A stretch of 64,000 nucleotides of DNA, taken from contig JAVVPE010000001.1 of the NCBI GenBank assembly GCA_036655915.1, forward strand, positions 1 to 64,000, written 5' to 3'. Positions 8,370 to 16,499 of this stretch are shown here, in pieces. This stretch comes from JAVWGW01 sp036655915 (GTDB lineage: Bacteria; Actinomycetota; Coriobacteriia; Coriobacteriales; Eggerthellaceae). The number at the start of each line of letters is the position of its first letter. The stretch's first letter is position 1. Position numbers and translations under genes: made by a program. The notes under the pieces are model-generated. The model was given only the letters and a program-made list of their open reading frames with translations, ran no database searches and was not told where the DNA came from.

Positions 8370-9634
8370 GCGCCATCACCTTGCCCCAGCAGCACATCGA
8401 GCACCCTGTTTTCGGCAGCTGCACCCAGAGCACTTACTTTGCGCTCAACACTGCGTGGCAGGCGCAGATTCTTCTTCACAAACTCTTCCTGCAAAAAAGC
8501 TTGCGCGGCTTGTACATCTTCGCGTTGCGCGGCCGACACCTGCAAAAACACGGCAGGAAACAGGGCTTCTTGCGCAAGAGCTGCTTTATCCAAAGGCGGC
8601 ACCGTTTCATCTAACAAGGCGTCGCAAAAAAATAAGGGGTAGGCATCGTTAATGTTTTTGCGCAGATCATCTAGCACACCCGGCCTGCTCAAAAGACGAT
8701 GGAGCGGTGTTGTTCCCCGCAAGGTAATGCGCGTACACATTTCTTCGCAGCGCGCTTCACCGTTTTCGCGGAACAATTCCCGCACCAGTTTTTCGCCAAT
8801 TTCAGCGATGCTGGCACATTGCGTCACATCCACCTGCATGCGCTGCCACACAACTGAAGCCGTGGGAATAAACTCAAGCGTATTGGGCGCGCCCTGTTCA
8901 AGTGTGACCAAAAACACACCACGCTCGCCGGTTTCCTTGATGTCGCGCCCCTGAATGCAACCCGAAAACGCGATGCGCGGGTTTGCGGGATTGTCCACGA
9001 AGCGTTTGTGGATGTGGCCCAGCGCCCAGTAATCCATGCCGCGCGCCAACAGTTTGACCGGATCGCTCGGCGCCTTCGTTGCATCAAGATGCAGGCCGGT
9101 ATGCAGCACCGCCACCGCAAAGGGGGCTTCAACCCCCGTGGCTTCAACCGCCGTCGCACGTGAAATACCTGCGGAAATGTCTTCGCTTGCCGGCCAGGCC
9201 TGGTTGTAATAGCTGCGCCCACCCAAAAGAGCCAGCACTTCCCCGTCGCGCGCATAGGTGGCAAAACTGGGCTTATCGGCCGCAAACATCGTCGCATTTT
9301 CGGGCAACGCAAAAAAGCCATGCTGCCACGAGGTGTAAGGATCGTGATTGCCCATGCACAGATACACCGGAATACCCGCTGCGCCTAAGCGGGAAACGCC
9401 CGAGAAAAAATGCAGGTAATCGGCGTAGGATGCACGGGTGGTATCAAAAATGTCGCCCGCGAACACCACGAAATCGACGTGGTTGTTCAACGCCGCATCT
9501 ATCACGCGATCGTAGGCCTGCGCGATAGCGCCAAGCAAGCGATCGGCCCAGGGGGCAGAAAGCGCACGCAAGCCCCTAAAGGGTGCGCCCAGGTGCAGGT
9601 CGGAAGCGTGTATGAAAGTAATCTTTTTCGCCAT
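8366..9634 (-). CDS. SbcD/YhaO-like DNA repair metallophosphoesterase
   Basis: A 422-residue calcineurin-like exonuclease. The metal-binding motifs appear in order: HASDLHLG (9-16), VFAGDIFD, MGNHDPY, then VLHTGLH and ALGHIHKR. These are the five phosphoesterase blocks of Mre11/SbcD proteins. The C-terminal part matches the length of YhaO-type proteins. With the overlapping YhaN-like ATPase it should form an Mre11-Rad50-like complex that trims DNA ends. No convincing Shine-Dalgarno sequence precedes the ATG at 9634, which may mean weak or leaderless initiation. Confidence 0.85.
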   Translation of the reverse strand: MAKKITFIHASDLHLGAPFRGLRALSAPWADRLLGAIAQAYDRVIDAALNNHVDFVVFAGDIFDTTRASYADYLHFFSGVSRLGAAGIPVYLCMGNHDPYTSWQHGFFALPENATMFAADKPSFATYARDGEVLALLGGRSYYNQAWPASEDISAGISRATAVEATGVEAPFAVAVLHTGLHLDATKAPSDPVKLLARGMDYWALGHIHKRFVDNPANPRIAFSGCIQGRDIKETGERGVFLVTLEQGAPNTLEFIPTASVVWQRMQVDVTQCASIAEIGEKLVRELFRENGEARCEEMCTRITLRGTTPLHRLLSRPGVLDDLRKNINDAYPLFFCDALLDETVPPLDKAALAQEALFPAVFLQVSAAQREDVQAAQAFLQEEFVKKNLRLPRSVERKVSALGAAAENRVLDVLLGQGDGA

Positions 9635-9669
9635 AAACGCAGTGTAGCGCGAAATGGACGCAAGCGCGT

Positions 9670-11199
9670 CTATTCGTAGCCACCCACGCGCGAATCGTCG
9701 ATGAAATCCATGAAACGGGTAGATTCCGCCTTGAAAGCAAGCTTGATATCGCGAGTGGCGCCGTTACGATGTTTGGCCACAATCAGCTCGGCCGTGCCCA
9801 GTTCGGGGCGGCTATCCGATTCGGCTTCCACTTCATCCATGCTGCGGTCGATAAACATGACGATGTCGGCATCCTGTTCGATGGAACCTGATTCACGCAG
9901 GTCGGAAAGCATGGGGCGCTTTTTGCCGCCGCGCTGTTCGATGGCACGGGAAAGCTGCGACAGCGCGATAACGGGCATCTGCATTTCCTTCGCCAAAACC
10001 TTCAGGCCACGCGAAATTTCGCCCACTTCAACGGCGCGGTTGCCGTCGCGGCGCGCTTGCGGGGGCTGCATCAGCTGCAAGTAGTCAACGATGATCAGGC
10101 CGTTTTCCACATCTCGCAGTTCGCGGCGCGCTTTGGCACGCAACTCCAAAATGGAAAGCGAGGGCGTATCGTCGATATACAGGTTCAAGGGATAAAGCGT
10201 ATTCGACGCTTCGATAATGGACATCCAATCGGAATCCTGCATTTTACCGCTGCGCACGTTGCCCAAGTTCACACGCGCTTCCGAACACAAAATACGCTGC
10301 GTCAGCTGTGCCGTGCTCATTTCCAGCGAAAGGAAGGCGACCGTTGTGCCCGCCTTGGCGGCGTTTACTGCCAAGTTAAGCGCGAACGACGTTTTGCCCA
10401 CGCCCGGTCGCGCCGCCATGATAATCAAATCGCCCGCTCGCAGGCCGTAAAACAGTTCGTCCACATCTTTGAACCCGGTGGGCACGCCCGCCATGTGGGT
10501 TTGCTGCTGGGAAAGAAGCGTGAGTTCTTCCATGGCGTTGGTAAGCAGGCCGTCCATTTTTGAAAACGCCGATGAAACGCGCTTTTCCGTCACGTTGAAC
10601 AGCGTTTTTTCGGCCTCTTCAACCACAATCCCTAAATCATCGGGGGCATCATAGGCCAGGGCAGAAATTTCTGCTGAAGCATAGATAAGCTCGCGCAAAA
10701 TGCCGGTGCGCTTTACAATATCGGCATGGTTTTGCCAGTTGGTAAGCGCAAAGGTGTTGTCGGCCAATTCGACAAGATAGGCCTTACCCCCCACCGCTTC
10801 TAACTGACCTGCCGCCGTCAGATTGTCCGCCAAAGAAATCTGATCAACGGGCAAATGGCGCGCGTTCAGTTCGAGCATGGCCGCAAAAATTATCTGATGC
10901 GCCGGGCGAAAAAAGTTTTCGGATTTAAGCTTTGTGACCACTTCGGTAATGGCATCTTGGTTGAGCATACACGCAGCCAGCACTGATTTTTCAGCTTCAA
11001 TATTTTGCGGAAGCGAACGATGGATCGCGCCACCCGAAGAAGAATCGTTGCCGCCGCTGTAGCCGCCATCATAGCCGCCACTGTAGTTGCCCGCGCCATT
11101 GCCGCCGTTATACCCCCCGCCATTGCCGCCGCCATTGTAGCTGTTGCCGCCATTGTTGTTGTTGCGGCCGTTGTTGTAAGCTTGGTTGCCCGGTGCCAT
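9670..11199 (-). CDS. dnaB: Replicative DNA helicase with Gly/Asn-rich N-terminal tail
   Basis: A 509-residue hexameric 5'-3' helicase. SLPQNIEAEKSVLAACM opens the N-terminal domain, with Walker A ARPGVGKT at 263-270, then LSLEMS, IIVDYLQLM and QLSRAIEQR; all RecA-fold motifs are present. The odd part is residues 1-58, almost entirely Gly, Asn, Tyr and Ser, before the conserved start of the domain. The usual family begins near residue 60. No better internal start is evident, and the tail remains in frame with a coherent composition, so it is probably translated. A terminator (11325-11361) separates dnaB from the rplI operon, implying its own promoter. Confidence 0.95.
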   Translation of the reverse strand: MAPGNQAYNNGRNNNNGGNSYNGGGNGGGYNGGNGAGNYSGGYDGGYSGGNDSSSGGAIHRSLPQNIEAEKSVLAACMLNQDAITEVVTKLKSENFFRPAHQIIFAAMLELNARHLPVDQISLADNLTAAGQLEAVGGKAYLVELADNTFALTNWQNHADIVKRTGILRELIYASAEISALAYDAPDDLGIVVEEAEKTLFNVTEKRVSSAFSKMDGLLTNAMEELTLLSQQQTHMAGVPTGFKDVDELFYGLRAGDLIIMAARPGVGKTSFALNLAVNAAKAGTTVAFLSLEMSTAQLTQRILCSEARVNLGNVRSGKMQDSDWMSIIEASNTLYPLNLYIDDTPSLSILELRAKARRELRDVENGLIIVDYLQLMQPPQARRDGNRAVEVGEISRGLKVLAKEMQMPVIALSQLSRAIEQRGGKKRPMLSDLRESGSIEQDADIVMFIDRSMDEVEAESDSRPELGTAELIVAKHRNGATRDIKLAFKAESTRFMDFIDDSRVGGYE

Positions 11200-11305
11200 G
11201 ATTTTCCTTTGCGTGCTTGTGGGTGGTGTCAGTGTTTTCCCTATCTTACCTCAAGCAAAACACCAGCTTGTCAGTATTTTTTGGCCGCAAAAAACATGAA
11301 AATAC

Positions 11306-11376
11306 TTATCCACACGACAAAAAGAAACCCCCTTCGTCGCCATCAGCGTCAAAGGGGGTTTTCCACATTTTCCACA
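11306..11376 (+). promoter_or_regulatory. Cluster of three DnaA-box sequences upstream of dnaB
   Basis: A perfect consensus DnaA box TTATCCACA lies at 11306-11314. Two copies of TTTTCCACA, each one mismatch from consensus, lie directly head to tail at 11359-11367 and 11368-11376. All three have the same orientation and lie in the rplI-dnaB intergenic region, with the dnaB start at 11199. DnaA control of dnaB is an inference. Confidence 0.5.
11325..11361 (-). terminator. Rho-independent terminator of the rpsF-ssb-rpsR-rplI operon
   Basis: Ten-bp stem AAACCCCCTT (11325-11334) / AAGGGGGTTT (11352-11361), with further pairing in the loop. In the minus direction it is followed by a T-rich run. 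It lies about 60 bp past the rplI stop. Confidence 0.75.
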
Positions 11377-11419
11377 AGCTTGCATTGGGGAAAACTATTT
11401 TTGAAACAAAACCAAATGT

Positions 11420-12031
11420 CTACTTGCTTTCAGCGTCAAGAACTTCGCCGACCGTTTCGGCAGCCTCAGCAGCAGCCTGTGCATCGCCCGCAGCGTCGGC
11501 GGCGGCAACAGAATCGCCGGCTTCCACTACAATAGCGTCTTCCACAGTTTCCAGTTCTTCAGCGGCCTGCGCTGCTTCCATCGCTTCGGCAGAGCCGACG
11601 GAAATTTTCAGCGTCGCTTTGATGTCGCGATAAATGGACAGCGTGACTTCGTGGTTGCCGGCAACCTTGATGGGAGCCTTCAGATCCAGACGCTTCTTGT
11701 CCAGTTCGATGTTGAGCTCTTTTTGCACAGCATCGGCGATCATCTGAGCGGTGACCGAACCAAACAGCTGGCCTTCTTCGCCCACCTTCGCTTCAACCTT
11801 AACCACACAACCAGCAAGGGATTCCTTGAGTTTGGCGGCATCGGCCAGACGATTTTCTTCGCGCGAAGCAATGGTGTGCTTGCGCTGTTCGAGTTGCTTC
11901 AGTTGACCAGGCGTAGCCTTGATCGCAATTTTTCTCGGAAGCAGGTAGTTGTTGGCAAAGCCGCTTGTAACCTCAACGACATCGCCTTCGCCACCCTTTC
12001 CCTTCAATTCCTGAAGTAAGATAACTTTCAT
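11420..12031 (-). CDS. rplI: 50S ribosomal protein L9 with acidic C-terminal extension
   Basis: A 203-residue L9; the family is normally about 150. Residues 1-148 follow the family: MKVILLQELKGKG, GFANNYLLPRKIA, the long connecting helix, and a C-terminal domain with GSVT and a final TLKISVG. The remaining 55 residues are Ala/Glu/Asp-rich and probably disordered. The ATG at 12031 follows a GAAGGGGG site. It is the last gene of the rpsF-ssb-rpsR-rplI unit, a conserved bacterial arrangement. Confidence 0.95.
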   Translation of the reverse strand: MKVILLQELKGKGGEGDVVEVTSGFANNYLLPRKIAIKATPGQLKQLEQRKHTIASREENRLADAAKLKESLAGCVVKVEAKVGEEGQLFGSVTAQMIADAVQKELNIELDKKRLDLKAPIKVAGNHEVTLSIYRDIKATLKISVGSAEAMEAAQAAEELETVEDAIVVEAGDSVAAADAAGDAQAAAEAAETVGEVLDAESK

Positions 12032-12049
12032 TACTAACCCCCTTCAGGC

Positions 12050-12313
12050 TTAGCGGCTATTGCGGCGGTCGCCACGACCGCTGACGGCGGGAACCGCGTA
12101 AGGCATCAAAGCCATTTCGCGGGCGCGCTTCACAGCGTTCGCGATGTCGCGTTGGTGCTGAGTGCAGGCACCGGTGACGCGACGGGGTTTGATCTTACCG
12201 CGGTCAGTTACATATTTACGCAGCATGTTGGTATCTTTGTAGTCGAGATACTTGCTATCTTCCTTGCAGAATTGGCAGTATTTACGACGAGGTTGCTTTG
12301 CGTAATCGGACAT
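12050..12313 (-). CDS. rpsR: 30S ribosomal protein S18
   Basis: An 87-residue S18 with the conserved DYKDTNMLRKYVTDRGKIKPRRVTG block and the basic C-terminus. The N-terminal CQFCKED motif retains two Cys of the zinc-binding type. It lies between ssb and rplI with short gaps, as in most bacteria, and a GAGG site precedes the ATG. Confidence 0.97.
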   Translation of the reverse strand: MSDYAKQPRRKYCQFCKEDSKYLDYKDTNMLRKYVTDRGKIKPRRVTGACTQHQRDIANAVKRAREMALMPYAVPAVSGRGDRRNSR

Positions 12314-12331
12314 AGTGAACCTCTTTTCGTT

Positions 12332-12769
12332 TTAAAACGGGATGTCTTCGTCGTAGACCGAAGCATCAACCACCGGCGCGGCCGGTGCGGGTGCAGCAGA
12401 GGGTTGCATAGGCGCAGAAGCGTGCGAAGCGTTGTTGTCGCCACGGGCTGACATAAATTCAAGCTCGTCGACAATCACTTCCAACTTGCTGCGTTTTTGA
12501 CCATCGCGTTCCCATTGGCTCCAGCGAAGCTTACCCTCAATCGAAACTTTCGTACCCTTAAGAAGATAGCGCGAAAGGCTTTCTGCTCGGGTGCCGAACA
12601 TGGTGCAATCGATAAAGTTCGGGAAATCTTCCCATTCGCCTGTTTGCTGGTTTTTGCGACGGTCATTAACCGCTACGCCAAAGCCCAACACAGGCAAGCC
12701 ACCTGCGGTTGAACGCAGTTCGGGGTCACGCGTTAAGTTGCCACTGATAATCACACGGTTGATACTCAT
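12332..12769 (-). CDS. ssb: Single-stranded DNA-binding protein
   Basis: 145 residues from the ATG at 12769 (MSINRVIISGNLTRDPEL). A longer frame from 12787 would add six residues with no ribosome site, whereas AGAGG precedes 12769. The OB fold is followed by a Pro/Ala-rich linker and the acidic tip DEDIPF, which docks replication and repair partners. The position between rpsF and rpsR is the standard one. Confidence 0.96.
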   Translation of the reverse strand: MSINRVIISGNLTRDPELRSTAGGLPVLGFGVAVNDRRKNQQTGEWEDFPNFIDCTMFGTRAESLSRYLLKGTKVSIEGKLRWSQWERDGQKRSKLEVIVDELEFMSARGDNNASHASAPMQPSAAPAPAAPVVDASVYDEDIPF

Positions 12770-12824
12770 AAGTTCTACCTCTTTCATGCTTGGGGGAACG
12801 TGTCCCTCCGGTCCTTATATGCCT

Positions 12825-13118
12825 TTAATCGCGATCTTCACGGCGTACAATCATATGACGCTCAACGGCGTCGGCGATACGCAGTACACGATCGAATTCG
12901 GCAATAGTTGCAGGATCGGCATGAAAATCAATAAGGGTGTAGTTACCATCGGTCAGACCGTTGATTTCATAGGCCAGTTTACGCTTGCCCCAATCCTCAA
13001 CATTATCGATCACACCATTGCCTTCGGCAATCGTGGTCTCAATACGTTTCATGGTTGCAATACGAGATTCTTCGTCGATAGACGGAGATACAAAAAATAA
13101 AAGTTCATAAGCCTTCAT
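12825..13118 (-). CDS. rpsF: 30S ribosomal protein S6
   Basis: A 97-residue S6 (MKAYELLFFVSPSIDEE, then GKRKLAYEINGLTDGNYTLIDFHA). It is the first gene of the operon. AGGAGGTGA four bases before the ATG is a near-perfect ribosome site. Confidence 0.97.
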   Translation of the reverse strand: MKAYELLFFVSPSIDEESRIATMKRIETTIAEGNGVIDNVEDWGKRKLAYEINGLTDGNYTLIDFHADPATIAEFDRVLRIADAVERHMIVRREDRD

Positions 13119-13417
13119 CAGCTCACCTCCTTTGGACTTAACGGCTTCGGGCTGTTGAAGGCATTACCGAAGCAGGAAATTGCTCGGGTTAGCTTACCAG
13201 AGCCCCGCCCCCGACGCAAACCGCACCTGCCCAGCGCTTCACGTGGTGCCCACATCTTCCTTCGTTGACCTTTGCCGATCCCTTTATGCCTCCAGTATGG
13301 CAGAGCAACCTTACGGCGCACACGCAAAAAGCTTCCACCGATTCGATGGAAGCTTACCGTTTTTCATGCTAAATCTAACTTTTCCTTACAAAACCTTACG
13401 TAAACCTTGCGCAGACC
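13119..13417. other. Intergenic region upstream of rpsF
   Basis: About 300 bp holding the leader of the rpsF operon and the terminator of the next gene (13329-13355). I see no coding frame with family resemblance. A minus-strand TGCCATACT near 13300 could be an extended -10 element, but I cannot pair it with a -35 box. Confidence 0.4.
13329..13355 (-). terminator. Terminator of the acidic hypothetical gene
   Basis: Nine-bp perfect stem AAGCTTCCA / TGGAAGCTT with a nine-base loop. In the minus direction the next bases are TTTTTGC. It lies about 60 bp after the gene at 13418-13936. Confidence 0.75.
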
Positions 13418-13936
13418 TTACAGCTCTTCGTCATCAACGGGGAAGTTGTCGTCGTTGGCCGCTTCAAAGGCTTCAGCTTCTTCTTCGGTGGGCTGTTTTA
13501 AGGCCGCCATGAAATTGGGGGATTCACCCACATAGGCAGGCTCGGCCTCAAACACCGGCACCTCTTCCTTTACTTCGTATAAATACCCTACGGCAACGCC
13601 CTGGTCTTCCCCGGCCAGGCCACCTTCGGCGATAATCGCATCTTTGGTGCCATCGTCGGTATCGATATAGCCGTCGTAGCAAAACGCATAGGCAAGAGCG
13701 CCGCGGGCACCCTCCACCGTTTTACGCGCAAAATCGAAGCATTCTTCCGCCGATTCGCCAGGGTGGCTTTCGATGAACAGGTTATCTTTCACCACCAGCG
13801 CGGTAAACGGCACCACTTCGGCACTGGCTTCCATTTTCGTGCGCGCTTCTTCCAAAACGTAGAGCAACACCTTTTCAAGCGTTTCATCTATTTCGGGAAC
13901 CTCGGTATTTTCATTTTCCACAACGCGATCAGCCAT
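13418..13936 (-). CDS. Conserved-looking acidic hypothetical protein
   Basis: 172 residues, not recognised. It is soluble and strongly acidic, with no signal or membrane segment. The central part alternates strand-like segments (VVPFTALVVKDNLFIESHPG, then CYDGYIDTDDGTKDAIIAEGG, then GVAVGYLYEV) and looks folded. The last 40 residues are Glu/Asp-rich. It has a good AAGGAATT site and its own terminator, so it is probably a real monocistronic gene. No function is proposed. Confidence 0.7.
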   Translation of the reverse strand: MADRVVENENTEVPEIDETLEKVLLYVLEEARTKMEASAEVVPFTALVVKDNLFIESHPGESAEECFDFARKTVEGARGALAYAFCYDGYIDTDDGTKDAIIAEGGLAGEDQGVAVGYLYEVKEEVPVFEAEPAYVGESPNFMAALKQPTEEEAEAFEAANDDNFPVDDEEL

Positions 13937-14089
13937 AGGTAATTCCTTTCAGCGTGAATGATTGCCTCTATTATGCCACAGCCAAATCCCCTTTTTTGAA
14001 CTTCCCAAAAGCAACAAGCAACGGCACAAAAACAAACGCTCACCGTCACGCAAGCACCTCCCCGATCACCCCATCCCTCCCATAATCGC

Positions 14090-14167
14090 GGAATGGTGTA
14101 ATTCAACCTTTACTTTCACCTAGGAATGGTGCATATTGAAGATAGTTTTCACCTAGGAATGGTGCAT
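14090..14167 (+). repeat. 33-bp-spaced repeat array upstream of COG1373 ATPase copy 2
   Basis: Two identical 21-bp units (core TTTCACCTAGGAATGGTGCA) lie at 14114-14134 and 14147-14167, exactly 33 bp apart. A third, partial unit (GGAATGGTGTA, 14090-14100) lies another 33 bp upstream. The last unit ends 12 bp before the chosen ATG at 14180. Period, position and the core TCACCT-x3-AATG match the array upstream of copy 1. Confidence 0.75.
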
Positions 14168-14179
14168 GAAAGGATGAAA

Positions 14180-15529
14180 ATGCTTGAAAGAAAAGCCTAT
14201 AAAGAACTCCTGAACTGGAAAAATACGCAGCAAGGCCAGTCGGCTTTACTTATCGAAGGTGCCCGCCGTGTTGGTAAAAGCTTGCTCGCTGAAGAATTTG
14301 GGAAGCGTGAATACCGATCCTACCTGCTTATCGACTTTTCAAAAGCAGCTGAAGACGTTAAAAACCTCTTTCGCACGAAGCGTGAGGATCTGGACTCTTT
14401 TTTTTCCTTTTTGAGCGTCTACTACAACACAGCTTTTTATGAACGTGAAACCCTTCTTATTTTCGATGAAGTACAACTTTTCCCCGAGGCGCGTAGCTTT
14501 ATTAAGCATTTGGTCGCAGATGGGCGCTATGATTATCTGGAAACGGGGTCGCTTATATCGATAAAAAGAAATGTTCAAGACATTCTTATACCTTCCGAAG
14601 AAGAAACACTGGAACTAAACCCCTTCGACTTTGATGAATTTCTTTGGGCGATAGATGAGCGCGCCCTGGCAAACCTTTTGCGGGAAACGGCAGCATCCCT
14701 CACGCCCCTCCCCGTCTTGTTGCATCGCAAGGCTATGGAGCTTTTCCGCACGTACATCCTGGTGGGCGGGATGCCGCAGGCGGTCACTACCTATGCCGAA
14801 TCGCTTGATTTTCTACGCGTCGATGCCGTAAAACAGCGCATTTTGACACTTTATCGCAACGATATAAAAAAATATGCAGGAGAAGACCAGGCGCGCGTGG
14901 GGGCGATTCTTGATGATATACCCGCGCAACTTTCAACCCATGAGAAAAAATTCAAACTGGCATCATTGGAAAAGGGCGCCCGCAGCCGAACGTATGAAAA
15001 TGCCTTTTTTTGGCTTGAAGATGCCCGCATCACCAATACCTGCTTTAACGCAACCGACCCCCACGTTGGCTTAAGTTTGTACAAAGAAAGCCCCCGCTTC
15101 AAATGCTATCTGGCCGATACGGGGCTGTTAAGCTCTCTGGTTTTTTCCGATAAAAAAACGCAGTCCGCGCAGCTCTATAAGGATATTTTGTTTGGCAAGC
15201 TGGAAATAAACGAAGGCATGCTGATGGAAAACATGGTGGCGCAAATGCTGAAAGCCTCGGGGCATTCCCTGTATTTCTATTCACGCTATAGTAAAGAGGC
15301 GGCGGCCGACCGGATGGAAGTGGATTTTCTTATCACGCAGGAATTTCCCAAAACAAAAGTGTGCCCCATTGAAGTCAAATCCACGAAACGCTACGCCACC
15401 TCATCGTTAGACAAGTTCAAAGCGAAGTTCACATCACGCGTCGGCACGCAATATGTGTTACACACCCAAAACATCAAGAAGGAAGCTGGTCGAAATTACC
15501 TGCCTTTATATCTGACCCCCTATTTTTAA
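14180..15529 (+). CDS. COG1373 ATPase (AAA_14 + DUF4143), copy 2
   Basis: 449 residues from ATG 14180 (MLERKAYKELLNWKN), chosen because AAAGGA stands before it and relatives begin this way; an ATG at 14126 would place the repeat array inside the gene. Walker A is GARRVGKS (27-34), Walker B is LLIFDEVQL (about 92-100), and the sensor-like GGMPQAV also occurs in copy 1 as GGMPEAV. The C-terminus has MEVDFLI and, 12 residues on, IEVKS, the PD-(D/E)XK-like pair of DUF4143. It stands alone between the acidic hypothetical gene and the NifX-like gene. Function is unknown. Confidence 0.85.
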   Translation: MLERKAYKELLNWKNTQQGQSALLIEGARRVGKSLLAEEFGKREYRSYLLIDFSKAAEDVKNLFRTKREDLDSFFSFLSVYYNTAFYERETLLIFDEVQLFPEARSFIKHLVADGRYDYLETGSLISIKRNVQDILIPSEEETLELNPFDFDEFLWAIDERALANLLRETAASLTPLPVLLHRKAMELFRTYILVGGMPQAVTTYAESLDFLRVDAVKQRILTLYRNDIKKYAGEDQARVGAILDDIPAQLSTHEKKFKLASLEKGARSRTYENAFFWLEDARITNTCFNATDPHVGLSLYKESPRFKCYLADTGLLSSLVFSDKKTQSAQLYKDILFGKLEINEGMLMENMVAQMLKASGHSLYFYSRYSKEAAADRMEVDFLITQEFPKTKVCPIEVKSTKRYATSSLDKFKAKFTSRVGTQYVLHTQNIKKEAGRNYLPLYLTPYF

Positions 15530-15555
15530 TTGGTCGGGGTGCAGGGGGAAAGTTA

Positions 15556-15585
15556 TTGACATATACCAGTAACTTGCGATAGAGT
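15556..15585 (+). promoter_or_regulatory. Promoter of the NifX-like/DUF134 unit
   Basis: TTGACA at 15556-15561, an 18-bp spacer, and TAGAGT at 15580-15585. The -35 box is perfect and the -10 box is weak, which fits an activated or repressed promoter. Confidence 0.5.
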
Positions 15586-15593
15586 GGAGATAA

Positions 15594-15605
15594 TGGCATA
15601 TGCCA
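15594..15605 (+). promoter_or_regulatory. Palindromic operator candidate
   Basis: A perfect 12-bp palindrome, TGGCATATGCCA, just downstream of the -10 box and near the expected transcription start. The downstream DUF134 helix-turn-helix protein is an obvious candidate binder (inference). Confidence 0.5.
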
Positions 15606-15635
15606 ATAATCCCAAACGCTAAAGGAGCATCGGTT

Positions 15636-16037
15636 ATGAAAATTGCAGTGACATATGATGAAGGAAACATTTTCCAACATTTTGGGCACACCGAAAATTT
15701 CAAGATTTACACCGTTGAAGACGGCAAGATAACGCACGCTGAAGTTGTCAACACACAGGGCAGCGGCCACGGCGCCTTGGGCGGATTTTTGGGCGGCCAG
15801 GATATCGACACGCTGATTTGCGGCGGCATCGGTGGCGGCGCAAAAAACGTGCTGGCAGATGCCGGCATCAAGCTATTCGGCGGCGCTTCGGGATCATGTG
15901 ATGACGCGGTTGCGGCGCTGATTGCGGGTACCTTGGCTTATAATCCCGGTGCAGAGTGCGATCATCACGACCACGAACACGGCGATTGCGGGCAACACCA
16001 CAGCGAAACGTGTGGAACCCAGCGCTGCGGCGAATAA
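15636..16037 (+). CDS. NifX/NifB-type Fe-Mo cofactor-binding family protein with Cys/His tail
   Basis: 133 residues from ATG 15636, preceded by AAAGGAG. MKIAVTYDEGNIFQHFGHTENFKIY, then GGIGGGAKNVLADAGIKLFGGASGSCDDAV, is the dinitrogenase iron-molybdenum cofactor biosynthesis fold. The family binds Fe-S or Fe-Mo clusters, and many members have nothing to do with nitrogenase. The last 25 residues are packed with His and Cys (CDHHDHEHGDCGQHH), suggesting metal storage or delivery. No nif genes are visible. It is followed 48 bp later by a DUF134 regulator, a recurring partner. Confidence 0.85.
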   Translation: MKIAVTYDEGNIFQHFGHTENFKIYTVEDGKITHAEVVNTQGSGHGALGGFLGGQDIDTLICGGIGGGAKNVLADAGIKLFGGASGSCDDAVAALIAGTLAYNPGAECDHHDHEHGDCGQHHSETCGTQRCGE

Positions 16038-16085
16038 AAAGAGGAAGCCTGGGTTTAGGCAGTAGTATCTTGGAAGGTGAAACGT

Positions 16086-16496
16086 ATGGCACGACCACGC
16101 AAATGCCGCAAAATATGCGGTATGCCCCACACGACAGATTTCGGCCCGCGCGGCGCCTGCCAGCAGGTCGCATCCATCGTTATGAGCATCGATGAATACG
16201 AAACCATTCGCCTTATCGATCTGGAAGGCTTAAACCAGGAAGAAGCTGCCGCACAAATGGATGTGGCACGATCCACCATCCAAACCATTTACAACACGGC
16301 ACGTAACAAAATTGCACAATGCCTGGTAAAGGGCATTCATTTACGCATAGAGGGCGGCGATATCGAAGTGTGCGACCAAAGCCGACCCTGCCCACGCGCC
16401 ACCCCCTGCACCCATCACCGCTGCTGCGGCACCTCGAAAGCGGCTGTACCTTCGGGCGCGCCGAGCAGCGCACCGGCTTCCCCGCCAGCACCCTAG
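16086..16496 (+). CDS. DUF134-family helix-turn-helix DNA-binding protein
   Basis: 136 residues from ATG 16086 (MARPRKCRKIC), with GGAAGGTG ahead. MSIDEYETIRLIDLEGLNQEEAAAQMDVARSTIQTIYNTARNKIAQCLVKG is the DUF134 sigma-70-region-4-like helix-turn-helix. CRKICGMP near the N-terminus and the Cys-rich CDQSRPCPRATPCTHHRCC tail suggest metal or Fe-S sensing. It probably regulates its own unit through the palindrome at 15594. The C-terminal 25 residues are Pro/Ala/Ser-rich. Confidence 0.85.
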   Translation: MARPRKCRKICGMPHTTDFGPRGACQQVASIVMSIDEYETIRLIDLEGLNQEEAAAQMDVARSTIQTIYNTARNKIAQCLVKGIHLRIEGGDIEVCDQSRPCPRATPCTHHRCCGTSKAAVPSGAPSSAPASPPAP

Positions 16497-16499
16497 AGA

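Noticed and set aside
14114..14167. Possible CRISPR-like repeats upstream of COG1373 copy 2
   Set aside because: Only two full units with 12-bp gaps and no cas genes; the arrangement matches phased operator sites, not a CRISPR array.
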